Assembly: GCF_009811555.1 (NCBI RefSeq)
Contig: NZ_BLIN01000002.1
Coordinates: 1,302,001-1,366,000, forward strand
From: Streptomyces caniferus
GTDB lineage: Bacteria; Actinomycetota; Actinomycetes; Streptomycetales; Streptomycetaceae
DNA length: 64,000 nucleotides
Direction of reading: 5' to 3'
Shown here: in pieces, positions 9,232 to 17,414 of the stretch
How positions within the stretch are numbered: position 1 is the first letter of the stretch
Layout of the letters: every line of letters begins with the position of its first letter
Made by a program: the position numbers and the translations under genes
The notes under the pieces: model-generated
What the model saw: only the letters and a program-made list of their open reading frames with translations
Database searches by the model: none
What the model was told of the DNA's origin: nothing

Positions 9232-9933
9232 ATGGATCCCCAAGAACAGCAGGCAGGCTGGCTGCCACAGGACGCCGCGATGTCGGATCGCGAGCGAGCG
9301 ATCTTCTGGCGCAACCGCGTCCTGACCCTGTTCGACCACGTACCGCTGCCGTCCGCCTTCTGCGAGGCGGACGGCACGATTCGGGTGGTGAACCCCGCGA
9401 TGGCCACGGAGTGGGGCACCCTCCCCGGGCGCCTGACCGGGCGTAACGCCTTGGAGTTCTTCCACTCGCGGACCAGTACCCCATTCGATCCGGTCGCCGA
9501 AGCGGTACGGCTGCGCCGCAGGTCGCGGATTCCGATCGAGGTGTCCTGGACCAGCGGGAGCGGTGCCGAACGGCAGGGCGAGCTGATCGTCGACGTGGTC
9601 AGCGACCTGCCGGACGCACCCCCGAACCTGCTGCTGATGCTGCGCGTACTGGACCGACCCGCCGCGCCGCCGGCCCCCGCCCCGGACGAACGTCCCCAGG
9701 TGAGCGCCATGGAAGCGCGGATTCTCGCCCTGACCGCGGGCGGCTCCACGACCGCACAGATCGCCACGGCGCTGGGCCTGACCCCCGACGGGGTCAACTA
9801 CCACTTCCGAACCCTGTCCCAACGCTGGGGAACGACGAACCGGGCAGCACTGGTGGCTCGCGCCTACACCACAGGAATCCTCGCACCGCGAGCCTGGCCG
9901 CCCGCCGCCGACCACCGCGGCGCACAGACCTGA
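9232..9933 (+). CDS. PAS domain LuxR-type transcriptional regulator
   Basis: 233 residues from ATG 9232. The N-terminal half resembles a PAS sensor (LFDHVPLPSAFCEADGTIRVVN, then EWGTLPGRLTGRNALEFF). The C-terminal ~60 residues form a LuxR-like helix-turn-helix: MEARILALTAGGSTTAQIA, then ALGLTPDGVNYHFRTL. It probably binds a small ligand or senses redox state and controls the divergent P450 cluster. Start choice is uncertain: GAGGGAC lies about 12 nt before ATG 9232, while the frame opens at GTG 9163. No receiver domain is present, so it is not a two-component regulator. Confidence 0.75.
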   Translation: MDPQEQQAGWLPQDAAMSDRERAIFWRNRVLTLFDHVPLPSAFCEADGTIRVVNPAMATEWGTLPGRLTGRNALEFFHSRTSTPFDPVAEAVRLRRRSRIPIEVSWTSGSGAERQGELIVDVVSDLPDAPPNLLLMLRVLDRPAAPPAPAPDERPQVSAMEARILALTAGGSTTAQIATALGLTPDGVNYHFRTLSQRWGTTNRAALVARAYTTGILAPRAWPPAADHRGAQT

Positions 9934-9949
9934 CCGTCCGGGCGGGTGG

Positions 9950-10220
9950 GGAGGGATGGTCGCGCTGACGTCGAAGAGTCGGCCGTCCAGGCCGGGGAGG
10001 TTGGTGCGGTGGAGGGTGCGTCGACCTTGGGGTCGCCCTCGGCATCCAACTCCAGGTGGCTGTTGAGCAGTTCGGTGCGTTGGCCCCGGCCGATGGCGAT
10101 GAACAGTCCCGTGGCGGCCAGTTCGTGGGTGGCGCCGGTGAAGGCAGGCAGCCCGCAGCCTTGGGTCGGCAGTTCCACCAGGTCCATGGCGTTCCGAGTG
10201 GTGGGCGGCGTGACCAGCAC
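9950..10220 (-). pseudogene. Frameshifted small conserved Streptomyces protein
   Basis: The minus-strand frame from GTG 10220 reads MLVTPPTTRNAMDLVELP and continues to ...DAEGDPKVDAPST; then the frame becomes junk. The next frame carries a coherent continuation, LHRTNLPGLDGRLFDVSATIP, joined near 10018-10024. Loss of one base at that point restores a continuous protein. The small protein has no known domain. It lies between the LuxR-type regulator and a broken XRE-type regulator. Either a real single-base deletion or a sequencing error. Confidence 0.55.
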
Positions 10221-10334
10221 TTCGTGTTCGGGGAGCGCACTCCACAGCTGTGGATGGCAGCGGGCGGCGGAGATTGGGCCCTGCCCTGACTGTCTCGCCC
10301 TCTACAGCCGGGCCCGTTACCCCAGTACCGTTGC

Positions 10335-11285
10335 ATGCTCACTCGATGCGGATACAGGACTTCGGGGGCGTGCCCAGTGGCGGGGAGCGGACTGACACTC
10401 GGTAAGACGATCGCCAAGGCGCGCAGGCGCAAGGGGTGGCTGCAGCGGGACCTGGCTGCGTTGATCGGCCGGTCGGAGAGTTGGGTGTCTCAGGTCGAGC
10501 GGGATGTGATCCCGGTCAACAGCCTGGAGGCCCTGCGTCAGATCTCCGATGCCTTGGACATTTCGCTGGCTGAACTGCTTGCTGTCGAGCCGACACCTGG
10601 ACGACCGCCGGTATCGGCTCGGCGTCGGACCGGCTCGACTAGGGTTGATCGCAATCTTGGTCCGGAGGAGGGTGACGACCCCGTGCGACGCCGCGAACTT
10701 CTGGCCGCTGCGGCGGTGGTCTTTACTACCCCCCTGGCCGGTGCCACCCCGGCCGAGGCCAGCACTCTCGCGCCGCTGGAAGATCATCTGCTCTACGGCG
10801 CCGCCACCGTGCCCAAGCGCAGTGAGGTGTCACCGGCGGCGTCGCTGCCGCGGTGAAGGCGTCCCGGCAGGACTTCCGGGCCGCGCGCTACGACACGCTG
10901 GCTCGAAAACTGCCTGGTCGCATCAGCCAAGCTCAAGCCCTGGAACCGGCGGAGCTGTCGGCCACTGCGGTCGCCGATCTCTACAACATCGCCACTCGGC
11001 TGTGCATCAAGCTCGGCGAGGACGGCCTGGTGGCGATCACCGCGGACCGCGCGCTGGCCTCAGCGCGAATCGGCGGGGACGCCCTGACGATCGCCGAGGC
11101 GCACCGGATGGTGTTCAGCGCCTGGCGCCGCCAAGGTCACCTGGCACGCGCCACCGACATCTCCGTCAGGGCCGCTCAGGACGTACGCGCAGACCGCAGT
11201 AGCAGCGAGACGGCCCGGCTGTCCGCGAGCGTCTCGCTTCTGGCTACCGCCGCCTACACGGCAGCCAAAATGGGCGACCGGCCGG
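10335..11285 (+). pseudogene. XRE-type regulator, frameshifted and 3'-truncated
   Basis: The first part (10335 or GTG 10377 to TGA 10854-10856) has an N-terminal helix-turn-helix (KARRRKGWLQRDLAALIGRS, then ESWVSQVERDVIPV) and a twin-Arg-like stretch RRRELLAAAAVVFTTP. The reading then shifts: a second frame entering before 10853 continues as a TPR-like helical domain, YDTLARKLPGRISQAQALEP to AAYTAAKMGDR. The two parts together resemble one ~400-residue Streptomyces XRE regulator. Its C-terminus is missing because the sequence switches near 11283-11288 to a DUF2637 gene fragment on the other strand. The stop and the second GTG overlap (GTGA), so re-initiation is conceivable, but the truncation argues for a dead gene. 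Confidence 0.7.
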
Positions 11286-11409
11286 CCATCTGGCGCAGGG
11301 CGTCATAGGAGAGCGCGAAGGCCGCCACGGCCAGTAGCGCCACGCCCATGCGGATCGCGGCGGCCAGCGGCACCGAGGAAGCTGATGGGGCGGTGTGCGG
11401 TGAAGGCAA
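11254..11409 (-). pseudogene. 5' fragment of a DUF2637 (Spd-like) mobile-element membrane protein
   Basis: On the minus strand from TTG 11409 (GGAG 8 nt upstream) the frame encodes LPSPHTAPSASSVPLAAAIR, then MGVALLAVAAFALSYDALRQMA. This is the characteristic first transmembrane helix of DUF2637 proteins, which accompany transfer and replication genes of Streptomyces plasmids and integrative elements. The match ends at about 11286, exactly where the XRE-type regulator sequence begins on the other strand. The frame then reads nine unrelated residues and stops at 11254. A deletion or recombination fused two genes tail to middle. Confidence 0.65.
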
Positions 11410-11458
11410 GCGTGGTGCTCCAGGTATCCGGGGGGGCTGATGTGGCCGTGGTCTGGGG

Positions 11459-11586
11459 GACTCGTCGCGACTCGTTGCACGCCTGGTCAGAGCAGGTACG
11501 GGTGCATCGGTGCTGTCGAGTCGACTCGTTGCCGGTCTCCGACTCGTCCCCGCGCTGACCTGCGTGGAGACGAGTCGCGACGAGTC
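11459..11586. repeat. Inverted repeat array, iteron/origin-like
   Basis: A 17-bp sequence GACTCGTCGCGACTCGT (11459-11475) recurs as its exact reverse complement at 11570-11586. Two further ACTCGT copies lie between (11524-11529 within GAGTCGACTC, and 11542-11547). The array sits just downstream of the DUF3631 replication-type gene and is non-coding. It may be an origin or protein-binding region of the element. Confidence 0.55.
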
Positions 11587-11594
11587 GTGCCGGG

Positions 11595-12836
11595 TCAGCC
11601 GCCGGTCGTGGATTCCGGCGTGGGCTCGGGGCAGTAGCGCGCCCAGGAGTCGGCGAACTGCAGGCGGGTGAAGCCCTTGGCTTGGACGTTGCCGTGGAAG
11701 CGACGGGTGGCCGAGCTGATGCCGTACTCCTTGAGCAGGATCTGCAGGCCACGAGGGGTGAGGCCGTTGGCGGTGTGCTCCGGCCAGGGCGTCTCGTCGT
11801 CCTGGTTGAGGATGTCGAGGAGACGACCGGTGCGGAGCGCCGGTGGATTGCCCTCTGTGGCGAAGGCGCGGCGGATGTCGGCCAGGAGGCGGATGCCCAG
11901 GCTGCTGCTGTCCTGGTCGTGCTCAGCCTCGTGCTTGGCCATGACGCGGCAGGCGGTGCGGGCGAGGTCGGGCCACTGGCCCCCGGCGAGGTCGGCGATG
12001 GACACCAGCGGCTGCCAGGTATCAGCCGCGCGGTCTTCGACCGGCATGGTCGGTGTCAGCTCCATCGCGTCGGCGTGGAGAGGTGCCAGCCAGGCGGCGA
12101 ACCGGTCGCGCAGCGCGTGGAGGGCCGGGGTGTCGCGGAAGGTGCGGAACTCCGCCACCTTCTCGCCCGGCCTGCGGCGCCGCATCCGGATGACGATCGA
12201 CCGGTCCATGATCGTGTCGGGCAGGTCGCCGATGCCCGCGAGGGCTGCCATCGCGAAGGTGGGAAACTTCGCGACCTCGTGGTTGGGGCCAGAGACCCGG
12301 AGGGTGGGCCTGTTCCGCTGGTGTCCCGCGTTGAGCAGACCGCGCATCTCTTCGTTCTTCTCCGCGACCTTCACGGAGCCGAAGAGCGTGTCGGCCTCGT
12401 CGACCAACAGGGTCGGCGGGGTGTCCGTGATCGACCGGAACACCGCGGCAGCCGAGGCATTGACCGTGATCAGCGGGTCATGGACGCTCTCGGTGATCAC
12501 GTCCAGGAGCCGCGACTTGCCGCACCTCTTGGCCGGCCCCACGACGGCCAGCCTCGGAGCGTGCTGCCACGCCGTCTGCAGATGGGTCGCCGCCACCCAC
12601 AGGGTTACCGCCGTGAAGGCTTCCTCGCTCGGCAGCACGACGTACCGACGGATCTGCTCCCGCAGTTCCGTCAGCACCTGCTCCCCCTCGGAGACCGGGG
12701 CGGGGTCGGGTATGACGGTGGACGGCTCTTCCGGTGACGGCACAGAAGGGGCGACACTCGGCTGGCCGGGGACGGCGACAGGCGGCCATACGGGCTTGTC
12801 GGAGTCGGAATAGGGCTCGGATCCCGCATGTTCCAC
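11595..12836 (-). CDS. DUF3631 ATPase, replication-type protein of an integrative element
   Basis: 413 residues. After a Pro/Ser-rich N-terminal ~55 residues comes a P-loop ATPase: Walker A GPAKRCGKS (about 100-108), Walker B TLLVDEAD (142-149) and sensor-like NAGHQRNRPTLRVSG. A DUF3631 region follows (about 200-390). Such proteins serve as helicase/primase-type replication factors in Streptomyces integrative elements and plasmids. GTG 12836 is chosen since GAGGAG lies about 8 nt upstream; the frame is open to 13148 without a good start. It follows the excisionase gene on the same strand and is followed by the repeat array at 11459-11586. Confidence 0.85.
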   Translation of the reverse strand: MEHAGSEPYSDSDKPVWPPVAVPGQPSVAPSVPSPEEPSTVIPDPAPVSEGEQVLTELREQIRRYVVLPSEEAFTAVTLWVAATHLQTAWQHAPRLAVVGPAKRCGKSRLLDVITESVHDPLITVNASAAAVFRSITDTPPTLLVDEADTLFGSVKVAEKNEEMRGLLNAGHQRNRPTLRVSGPNHEVAKFPTFAMAALAGIGDLPDTIMDRSIVIRMRRRRPGEKVAEFRTFRDTPALHALRDRFAAWLAPLHADAMELTPTMPVEDRAADTWQPLVSIADLAGGQWPDLARTACRVMAKHEAEHDQDSSSLGIRLLADIRRAFATEGNPPALRTGRLLDILNQDDETPWPEHTANGLTPRGLQILLKEYGISSATRRFHGNVQAKGFTRLQFADSWARYCPEPTPESTTGG

Positions 12837-13069
12837 GGGACAGCTCCTCGTCTGGCGGTGGCGGGCTTGCGCGCCCTTGCCGCCGGGTTGGTTCTTGACG
12901 GGCCGTTCGGGGTTGCTGGGGCCTCCGGCGTTGCGCCGCCGGGGGCCCCTCCCTGTCTCGCGGGCACCAGGCCGTCGCGAGGGAACACGGACCGTACGTC
13001 CACCTCCGCCCACAGTCCAGCGATTCTGTGTCAGCTCAACGCAGAATCGCCTGCTACGCTGCCGCCCCT

Positions 13070-13300
13070 TCACGCCGCCAGCCCGAGCAGATCCAACAGA
13101 TCTGCGGTGACGACCCGGTAGGCGTTGCCGAGTCGCAGGACCTTGCACGGGTACGCACCCCGCTTCGCCAGCTCATAGCCCTTACTCCGGCCGAGCCCCA
13201 AGGCGCGATTGCTGGTCTCCAGGTCAACGGCTACCGGAAGCGCAAGCAGATCTTCCCGGCTCATCCCGTTCATTCGTCCGGCAGCGGCGTTTTCGCGCAT
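13070..13300 (-). CDS. Excisionase-like helix-turn-helix protein
   Basis: 76 residues with a winged-helix/AlpA-type fold: VDLETSNRALGLGRSKGYEL, then AKRGAYPCKVLRLGNAYRVV. It would bind near the att site and steer the integrase toward excision, or act as a small regulator. ATG 13300 has AAAGGGA about 7 nt upstream; ATG 13264 is a possible internal start. It is divergent from the XRE-type regulator and integrase, and lies upstream of the DUF3631 gene on the same strand. The ~230 bp between them hold no recognisable gene. Confidence 0.75.
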   Translation of the reverse strand: MRENAAAGRMNGMSREDLLALPVAVDLETSNRALGLGRSKGYELAKRGAYPCKVLRLGNAYRVVTADLLDLLGLAA

Positions 13301-13385
13301 GCGGCATCCCTTTCGGTACAGCCCTCGGCGAACGTGGCCCTCACGTCCGGCTCCAGGCGTCCACCAACCAGGATCCTCAAGCTAA

Positions 13386-13402
13386 TGTGTCTATGTGACA
13401 CA
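13386..13402. promoter_or_regulatory. Palindromic operator overlapping the regulator start
   Basis: Inverted repeat TGTGTC-TATGT-GACACA. The GTG start at 13395 lies inside it, so bound protein would block initiation or transcription. Position and symmetry suggest autoregulation by the encoded XRE protein and possibly control of the divergent excisionase gene. Confidence 0.55.
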
Positions 13403-14075
13403 ACACGGTAGCGATGATGATGAGGACGACTTCCCCGAGTGGGAGGACCGGATCAAGGCCAACGTGGCCGGCGAAGTCCGGCGGAGAAGGAAGGAGATGG
13501 GGTGGAGCGCTCAGGATCTGGCCGACCAGTGCGAGCGGCTCGGGCATCCCATCCCGCGCAACGTGATCGCCAACATGGAGTCCGGACGCCGGGCCAGCCT
13601 CCCGCTGGTGGACGTCATGGTCCTGGCAGCCGCCCTGGAGACCTACCCGGCATGCCTGATCTTCCCCGTCGGGTACGTCGACCAGACCCAGGAATTGCCG
13701 TTCCAGGACCTCGTGCCCACCTGGGACGCCCTGCGGCGCTTCACCGGCGAGCAGGAAGTGCCCGGCTACGACGCGGGCCTCGTGCCCGACTTCGAAGCTC
13801 ACGCCAGCCTCGTACGCACCGCCTTGGCCGCACTCGATGAAGAAGAGCAGGCACGGTTCGCGGTCAAGACGGCAACCAGCCGTGCCCAGCAGGAAGAAGC
13901 CGAGCGCAAGCGGACCACGTACGCCGACCAGGCCATCTCGGCCAAGTACAACCTCCGCCACCTCCGTCGGGACCTCCGCGACGACGGAGCCACCCCGCCC
14001 GACCTGCCACCCGCGCTCAACGACGTCGACCCACCCGAAGCCGACGCCAACGCCACCCCGGAGGGACGCCTTTGA
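13395..14075 (+). CDS. XRE-type helix-turn-helix regulator of the integrative element
   Basis: 226 residues. An acidic start (GSDDDEDDFPEWEDRI) precedes an XRE helix-turn-helix (EVRRRRKEMGWSAQDLADQC, then GHPIPRNVIANMESGRR) and a long helical, polar tail. It likely controls integration/excision or replication genes of the element. GTG 13395 has no convincing ribosome binding site and lies within a palindrome, so the mRNA may be leaderless. The stop overlaps the TTG start of the integrase (TTGA at 14072-14075), indicating translational coupling. Confidence 0.8.
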   Translation: MTQHGSDDDEDDFPEWEDRIKANVAGEVRRRRKEMGWSAQDLADQCERLGHPIPRNVIANMESGRRASLPLVDVMVLAAALETYPACLIFPVGYVDQTQELPFQDLVPTWDALRRFTGEQEVPGYDAGLVPDFEAHASLVRTALAALDEEEQARFAVKTATSRAQQEEAERKRTTYADQAISAKYNLRHLRRDLRDDGATPPDLPPALNDVDPPEADANATPEGRL

Positions 14076-15745
14076 AGGGCTCCACCCACCGCCGCTGCTA
14101 CTGCCGCGACCCCAAGAGCGGCAAACCGCTCGGCAAGAAGTGCCCCAAGCTCACCAGCCGCAAGCACGGCTCGCACTCCATACGCCAGGAACTCCCGCCC
14201 CTCGAGGACGGCACCCGACGCTCCTTCAGCCGCGCCGGCTACGAGTCCCTCAAGGCCGCACAGGCCGACCTCGACCACATACGCGCCCTGCTCGGGCTCT
14301 CCGACGCCGACGACCCCGAGGGCCTGGCCCAGATCGCCGAGCTGCTGGAGAAGGTGGCCGACGAGAAGGCGCCCCTGCCGAACGTCGAAGAGACCCGGCG
14401 CCGCCTCAGCCACGGCCTGGACCTGACCAGCCGCCTCACCGTCGGCGACTGGCTGGACATGTGGCTGGCGGGCAAGAAGGGGCGACCGAGTGCCATCAGC
14501 CGCGATGAGGGCAACATCCGCCTCCACCTCAAGCCGCGGATCGGGCACCTCCGCCTTGACCGTCTTCGCGTCAGCCACCTGTCGGCGATGTTCGAGGCCA
14601 TCGCCGAGGCTAACGTCGACATCACCGAGGGAAATGCCACCCGCCGCAGGGCGATTGAGGACCTTGCCGAGATTCCCTGGAAGGGGCGCGCCCACCGCGC
14701 CCGCCGCCAGGTGTTGAAGGCTGTCATCGCCGAGATGGGTCCCTTCCGCCGCATCGTCACTCCGGCCACGCGTCAGCGCATCCGCTCCACGCTGCGGGCC
14801 GCGTTGAACGCTGCGATCGCCCAGCAACTGATCACCTTCAACCCGGCCGCCCACGTCGAGTTGGAGGCTGGCAAGCGCCCCAAGGCGCTGGTGTGGACAG
14901 AAGAGTGCATCCTTCACTGGAAGCGCACCGGCGAGAAGCCCTCGCCCGTGATGGTCTGGACGCCGGAGCACACCGGCCTCTTCCTCGACCACGTCGCGGA
15001 GGACCGCCTCTACGCGCTGTGGCACCTGATCGTCTTCCGTGGACTGCGGCGAGGCGAAGCGTGCGGGCAGAGGTGGACCGACACGCACCTCGACGACGGC
15101 CGCATCACCGTCGCCAAGCAACTCGTCGTGCACGGCTGGGAGGTGTACGAGGACGATCCCAAGACCGACGCGGGCGCTCGGACGATCGCGCTCGACTCAG
15201 ACACGGTCCGGGCCCTCAAACGGCACCGCATCCAGCAGGACGCGGACCGCGAGGAGTGGGGCAGCGCCTGGGCGGAGACCGGACGCGTCTTCACCAAGGA
15301 GAACGGCGAGATGCTCCACCCCGCCAACGTCACCCGCCGCTTCATCGAGCTGTGCGAGGAGATCGACCTCCCGCCGATCCGGCTCCACGACCTGCGCCAT
15401 GGGGCGGCCACCCTCGCCCACGCGGCCGGCGCCGACCTGAAGGACATCCAGGAGATGCTCGGCCACTCCTCGATCGCCATCACGGCGGACACCTACACGA
15501 GCTTGCTGCCGGAGACCGACCGGGCAATCGCCGAGGCCGCCGCCCGCCTCGTCCCCCGCGCACGCCCGACGAAGCCGACCACCGCGACCGAAGTGGACGT
15601 CGAACCGGACGAACAACCCGGAATCGAACCCGAAGCCGTGACAAACGGTGCCGGAAAATCCACGGCTGAGCGCGGCCCTGCTGCCCCATCCGCTCACGCA
15701 CCGCGCACGCAAACGGCCCCGGACGAGGAGTCCGAGGCCGAATAG
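14072..15745 (+). CDS. Tyrosine site-specific integrase
   Basis: 557 residues. The N-terminal ~30 residues are Cys/Lys-rich (CYCRDPKSGKPLGKKC), then an arm-binding region, a SAM-like core-binding domain (about 122-260) and the catalytic domain. All catalytic residues are visible: Arg326 in FRGLRRGE, Lys364, His439 and Arg442 in LHDLRHG, His465 in LGHSS and nucleophile Tyr475 in TADTYTS. It should recombine the element's attP with the 3' end of the tRNA-Thr gene: the stop lies 44 bp from an att copy. TTG 14072 overlaps the upstream regulator stop. The ~80-residue C-terminal tail is Pro/Ala/Glu-rich. It appears intact and potentially active. Confidence 0.95.
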   Translation: MKGSTHRRCYCRDPKSGKPLGKKCPKLTSRKHGSHSIRQELPPLEDGTRRSFSRAGYESLKAAQADLDHIRALLGLSDADDPEGLAQIAELLEKVADEKAPLPNVEETRRRLSHGLDLTSRLTVGDWLDMWLAGKKGRPSAISRDEGNIRLHLKPRIGHLRLDRLRVSHLSAMFEAIAEANVDITEGNATRRRAIEDLAEIPWKGRAHRARRQVLKAVIAEMGPFRRIVTPATRQRIRSTLRAALNAAIAQQLITFNPAAHVELEAGKRPKALVWTEECILHWKRTGEKPSPVMVWTPEHTGLFLDHVAEDRLYALWHLIVFRGLRRGEACGQRWTDTHLDDGRITVAKQLVVHGWEVYEDDPKTDAGARTIALDSDTVRALKRHRIQQDADREEWGSAWAETGRVFTKENGEMLHPANVTRRFIELCEEIDLPPIRLHDLRHGAATLAHAAGADLKDIQEMLGHSSIAITADTYTSLLPETDRAIAEAAARLVPRARPTKPTTATEVDVEPDEQPGIEPEAVTNGAGKSTAERGPAAPSAHAPRTQTAPDEESEAE

Positions 15746-15789
15746 AACGCCTCTCTGGGGAGAAACCCCAGGTCAGCGCGGCATGCTCA

Positions 15790-15832
15790 GAGCCCCCTGT
15801 CGGATTCGAACCGACGACCTTCGCTTTACAAG
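15790..15832. repeat. att copy: 43-bp duplicate of the tRNA-Thr 3' half
   Basis: Identical over 43 bp to 18547-18589, the anticodon-to-acceptor part of the intact tRNA-Thr(TGT). It is followed by unrelated sequence instead of the tRNA 5' half. Its position 44 bp past the integrase stop marks it as the junction of the integrase-bearing element. Confidence 0.85.
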
Positions 15833-15915
15833 TTCGGCCCGGGTGCAGTCACAGCCTCTGCCCAGGCGACCGATAGGGCCGTCCAGGCTCGCTCAGCACT
15901 GGCACTGTTCGCCGA

Positions 15916-15938
15916 CGTTGATGTCAGCTATGGATGTC
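15916..15938. repeat. 23-bp imperfect direct repeat, copy 1
   Basis: Starts CGTTGATGTCA and ends GATGTC; 19 of 23 positions match the copy at 18474-18496. The pair brackets the hydrolase-TetR cargo and the recombinase scrap. Confidence 0.45.
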
Positions 15939-16057
15939 GGCAGACCTCACTTCTGGCTCTTTTCCGGACTAAGAGGTCGTCCTTGGCTGTGCCTGGCTCA
16001 GGGCCCGGACGGCTTCGAGGGTTCGCCAGCCGCTGCCGGTGACGGGCCTCAACGTCT

Positions 16058-17392
16058 TCATTCGTGATCGCGCAGGAAGGTAGGGATCTCGTCGCGGGTC
16101 GGGTAGTTCGGCAGGGGTGCTGGCTTGTCCTGAAGGAACGCGGTGATGACGGCGGCGGCCCGGTCGTTGTTGTCGTCCAGGCCGTTCCACATGTGGTGTC
16201 CGACTCCGGGCATGTACTGCGTGCGCTGGATGGCGGGGTCATTGGCAAGGACGGTGGTCTCCCATTGACGGATCTGGGAGGAGCACTCGGCGATCATCAG
16301 CATCGCGGGGGTCCGGGACTGCCTCAGTTGTGAGGCGATGGAGGGTGAGTCCTTGACCGTCTGCTGGATGCGGAGACTGGCGGCGGGGCTGAAGGAGAAG
16401 TTTTGTGCGGTGTCCTCGGCGGGGATGCGGTGCGCGTCGCGCGCGCAGTATGCGGATGCGGTGTCGCTGCCGAGGTCTGCGGCGGTGAAGGCGTTGTCGC
16501 CTTCGGCCTGTCCGATCAGTCCGGTGTCGGGGCTGAGGAGTCCGAGCCGCATGAGGCCGAATGCCACGGCGTACCGGGGGACGTGTGTCGATCGCGGTCC
16601 GGTCGGGGCCGGCGCGAGGCCGCGTGCGGATTTTCGGCCCTTGTGCCCGGTGATGTGTGCGGTAGGGCCATCCATGGGGCCGGGCTCGGCGATGATCGCC
16701 CGGTGCAGGCGTCCGGCGACGCTCGGGTCGGCCAAGGCTCGGGTGAGCACGGCCCCGCCTGAAGAGAATCCGAGGATGTCGACCTTGCCTTTGTTCAGGC
16801 GGTCGATAAAGGCGGCAAGGTCGCTGACCGGCCTGGAGATCGTGTACTGGCTCATGGGGAGCAGGTCGCTTCGTCCGCCGCCGGCCTGTTCGTAGGCGTA
16901 GAGGTCGTAGCCCTGGCGGGCCAGGAGTTGCAGGAATCGATGGTCGAGTACCGAGATGCCGCGGACCGGTCCGCCGTTGAGGTACACGAGCGGGATGGGA
17001 TGCCGGGGGCTGGGGTGCGCGGGCGGGTAGTGGTACACCGCGACCCGGCTGCCCGTGGTCAGGCTCCAGTGTTGCGTGGTCACGAAGGGTAGCGCGGGCG
17101 GGTACCGCCGGGCCGTCGACACGGTCGGGATGCAGACCGATGCCGTCAACGCCGCCGCGACAGCCACCGGCAGGAACGGCACGAGCCGCGCCGGCCAAGT
17201 GCCGCGCCGGCCCCGCCACGTCGCGAGGACAGCCCCGACTCCAAGGGTCGGCAACCATGCGGCGAGCCCCGAGCCTGCCCCGTCCGTGAGGGCGATCAGC
17301 GCGAGAAAGACGACAACCAGCATCACGACGGCGGCCAGGGCCAGCAGTAAGCGTCCGGCGAAGCGGACAAGACGTATGGCGGACGTGGGCAT
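16058..17392 (-). CDS. Membrane-anchored alpha/beta hydrolase (proline iminopeptidase-like)
   Basis: 444 residues. The first ~95 contain two to three hydrophobic segments, so the catalytic part likely faces the outside. The hydrolase core shows VYLNGGPVRG (oxyanion region), nucleophile Ser in LGFSSGG and the late His in GVGHHMW, the order of peptidase-S33-like enzymes. ATG 17392 has GGAGG 6 nt upstream. It is divergent from a TetR gene with a strong shared palindrome at 17415-17436, which suggests ligand-controlled expression. It lies in the segment between two att copies, so it is mobile cargo. Substrate unknown; it could be a peptide, ester or antibiotic. Confidence 0.8.
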   Translation of the reverse strand: MPTSAIRLVRFAGRLLLALAAVVMLVVVFLALIALTDGAGSGLAAWLPTLGVGAVLATWRGRRGTWPARLVPFLPVAVAAALTASVCIPTVSTARRYPPALPFVTTQHWSLTTGSRVAVYHYPPAHPSPRHPIPLVYLNGGPVRGISVLDHRFLQLLARQGYDLYAYEQAGGGRSDLLPMSQYTISRPVSDLAAFIDRLNKGKVDILGFSSGGAVLTRALADPSVAGRLHRAIIAEPGPMDGPTAHITGHKGRKSARGLAPAPTGPRSTHVPRYAVAFGLMRLGLLSPDTGLIGQAEGDNAFTAADLGSDTASAYCARDAHRIPAEDTAQNFSFSPAASLRIQQTVKDSPSIASQLRQSRTPAMLMIAECSSQIRQWETTVLANDPAIQRTQYMPGVGHHMWNGLDDNNDRAAAVITAFLQDKPAPLPNYPTRDEIPTFLRDHE

Positions 17393-17414
17393 AGCGGACC
17401 TCCAACAGTTTCAG

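Larger units (their letters stand above)
15746..16057. other. Intergenic region with att copy and short repeat
   Basis: Holds the 43-bp att copy (15790-15832) and one copy of a 23-bp imperfect repeat (15916-15938). A 30-codon minus-strand frame starts at an ATG overlapping the hydrolase stop (GAATGA) and ends near 15969; it is unrecognised and may be chance. Confidence 0.4.

Noticed and set aside
10853..11308. Second half of the XRE-type regulator as an independent gene with GTGA coupling
   Set aside because: It begins mid-domain, has no ribosome binding site, and its end is truncated at the DUF2637 junction; a broken single gene explains all three facts better.
12837..13069. Possible small gene between excisionase and DUF3631 genes
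   Set aside because: The minus-strand frame is Pro/Ala/Gly/Arg-rich with no ribosome binding site and no recognisable motif.
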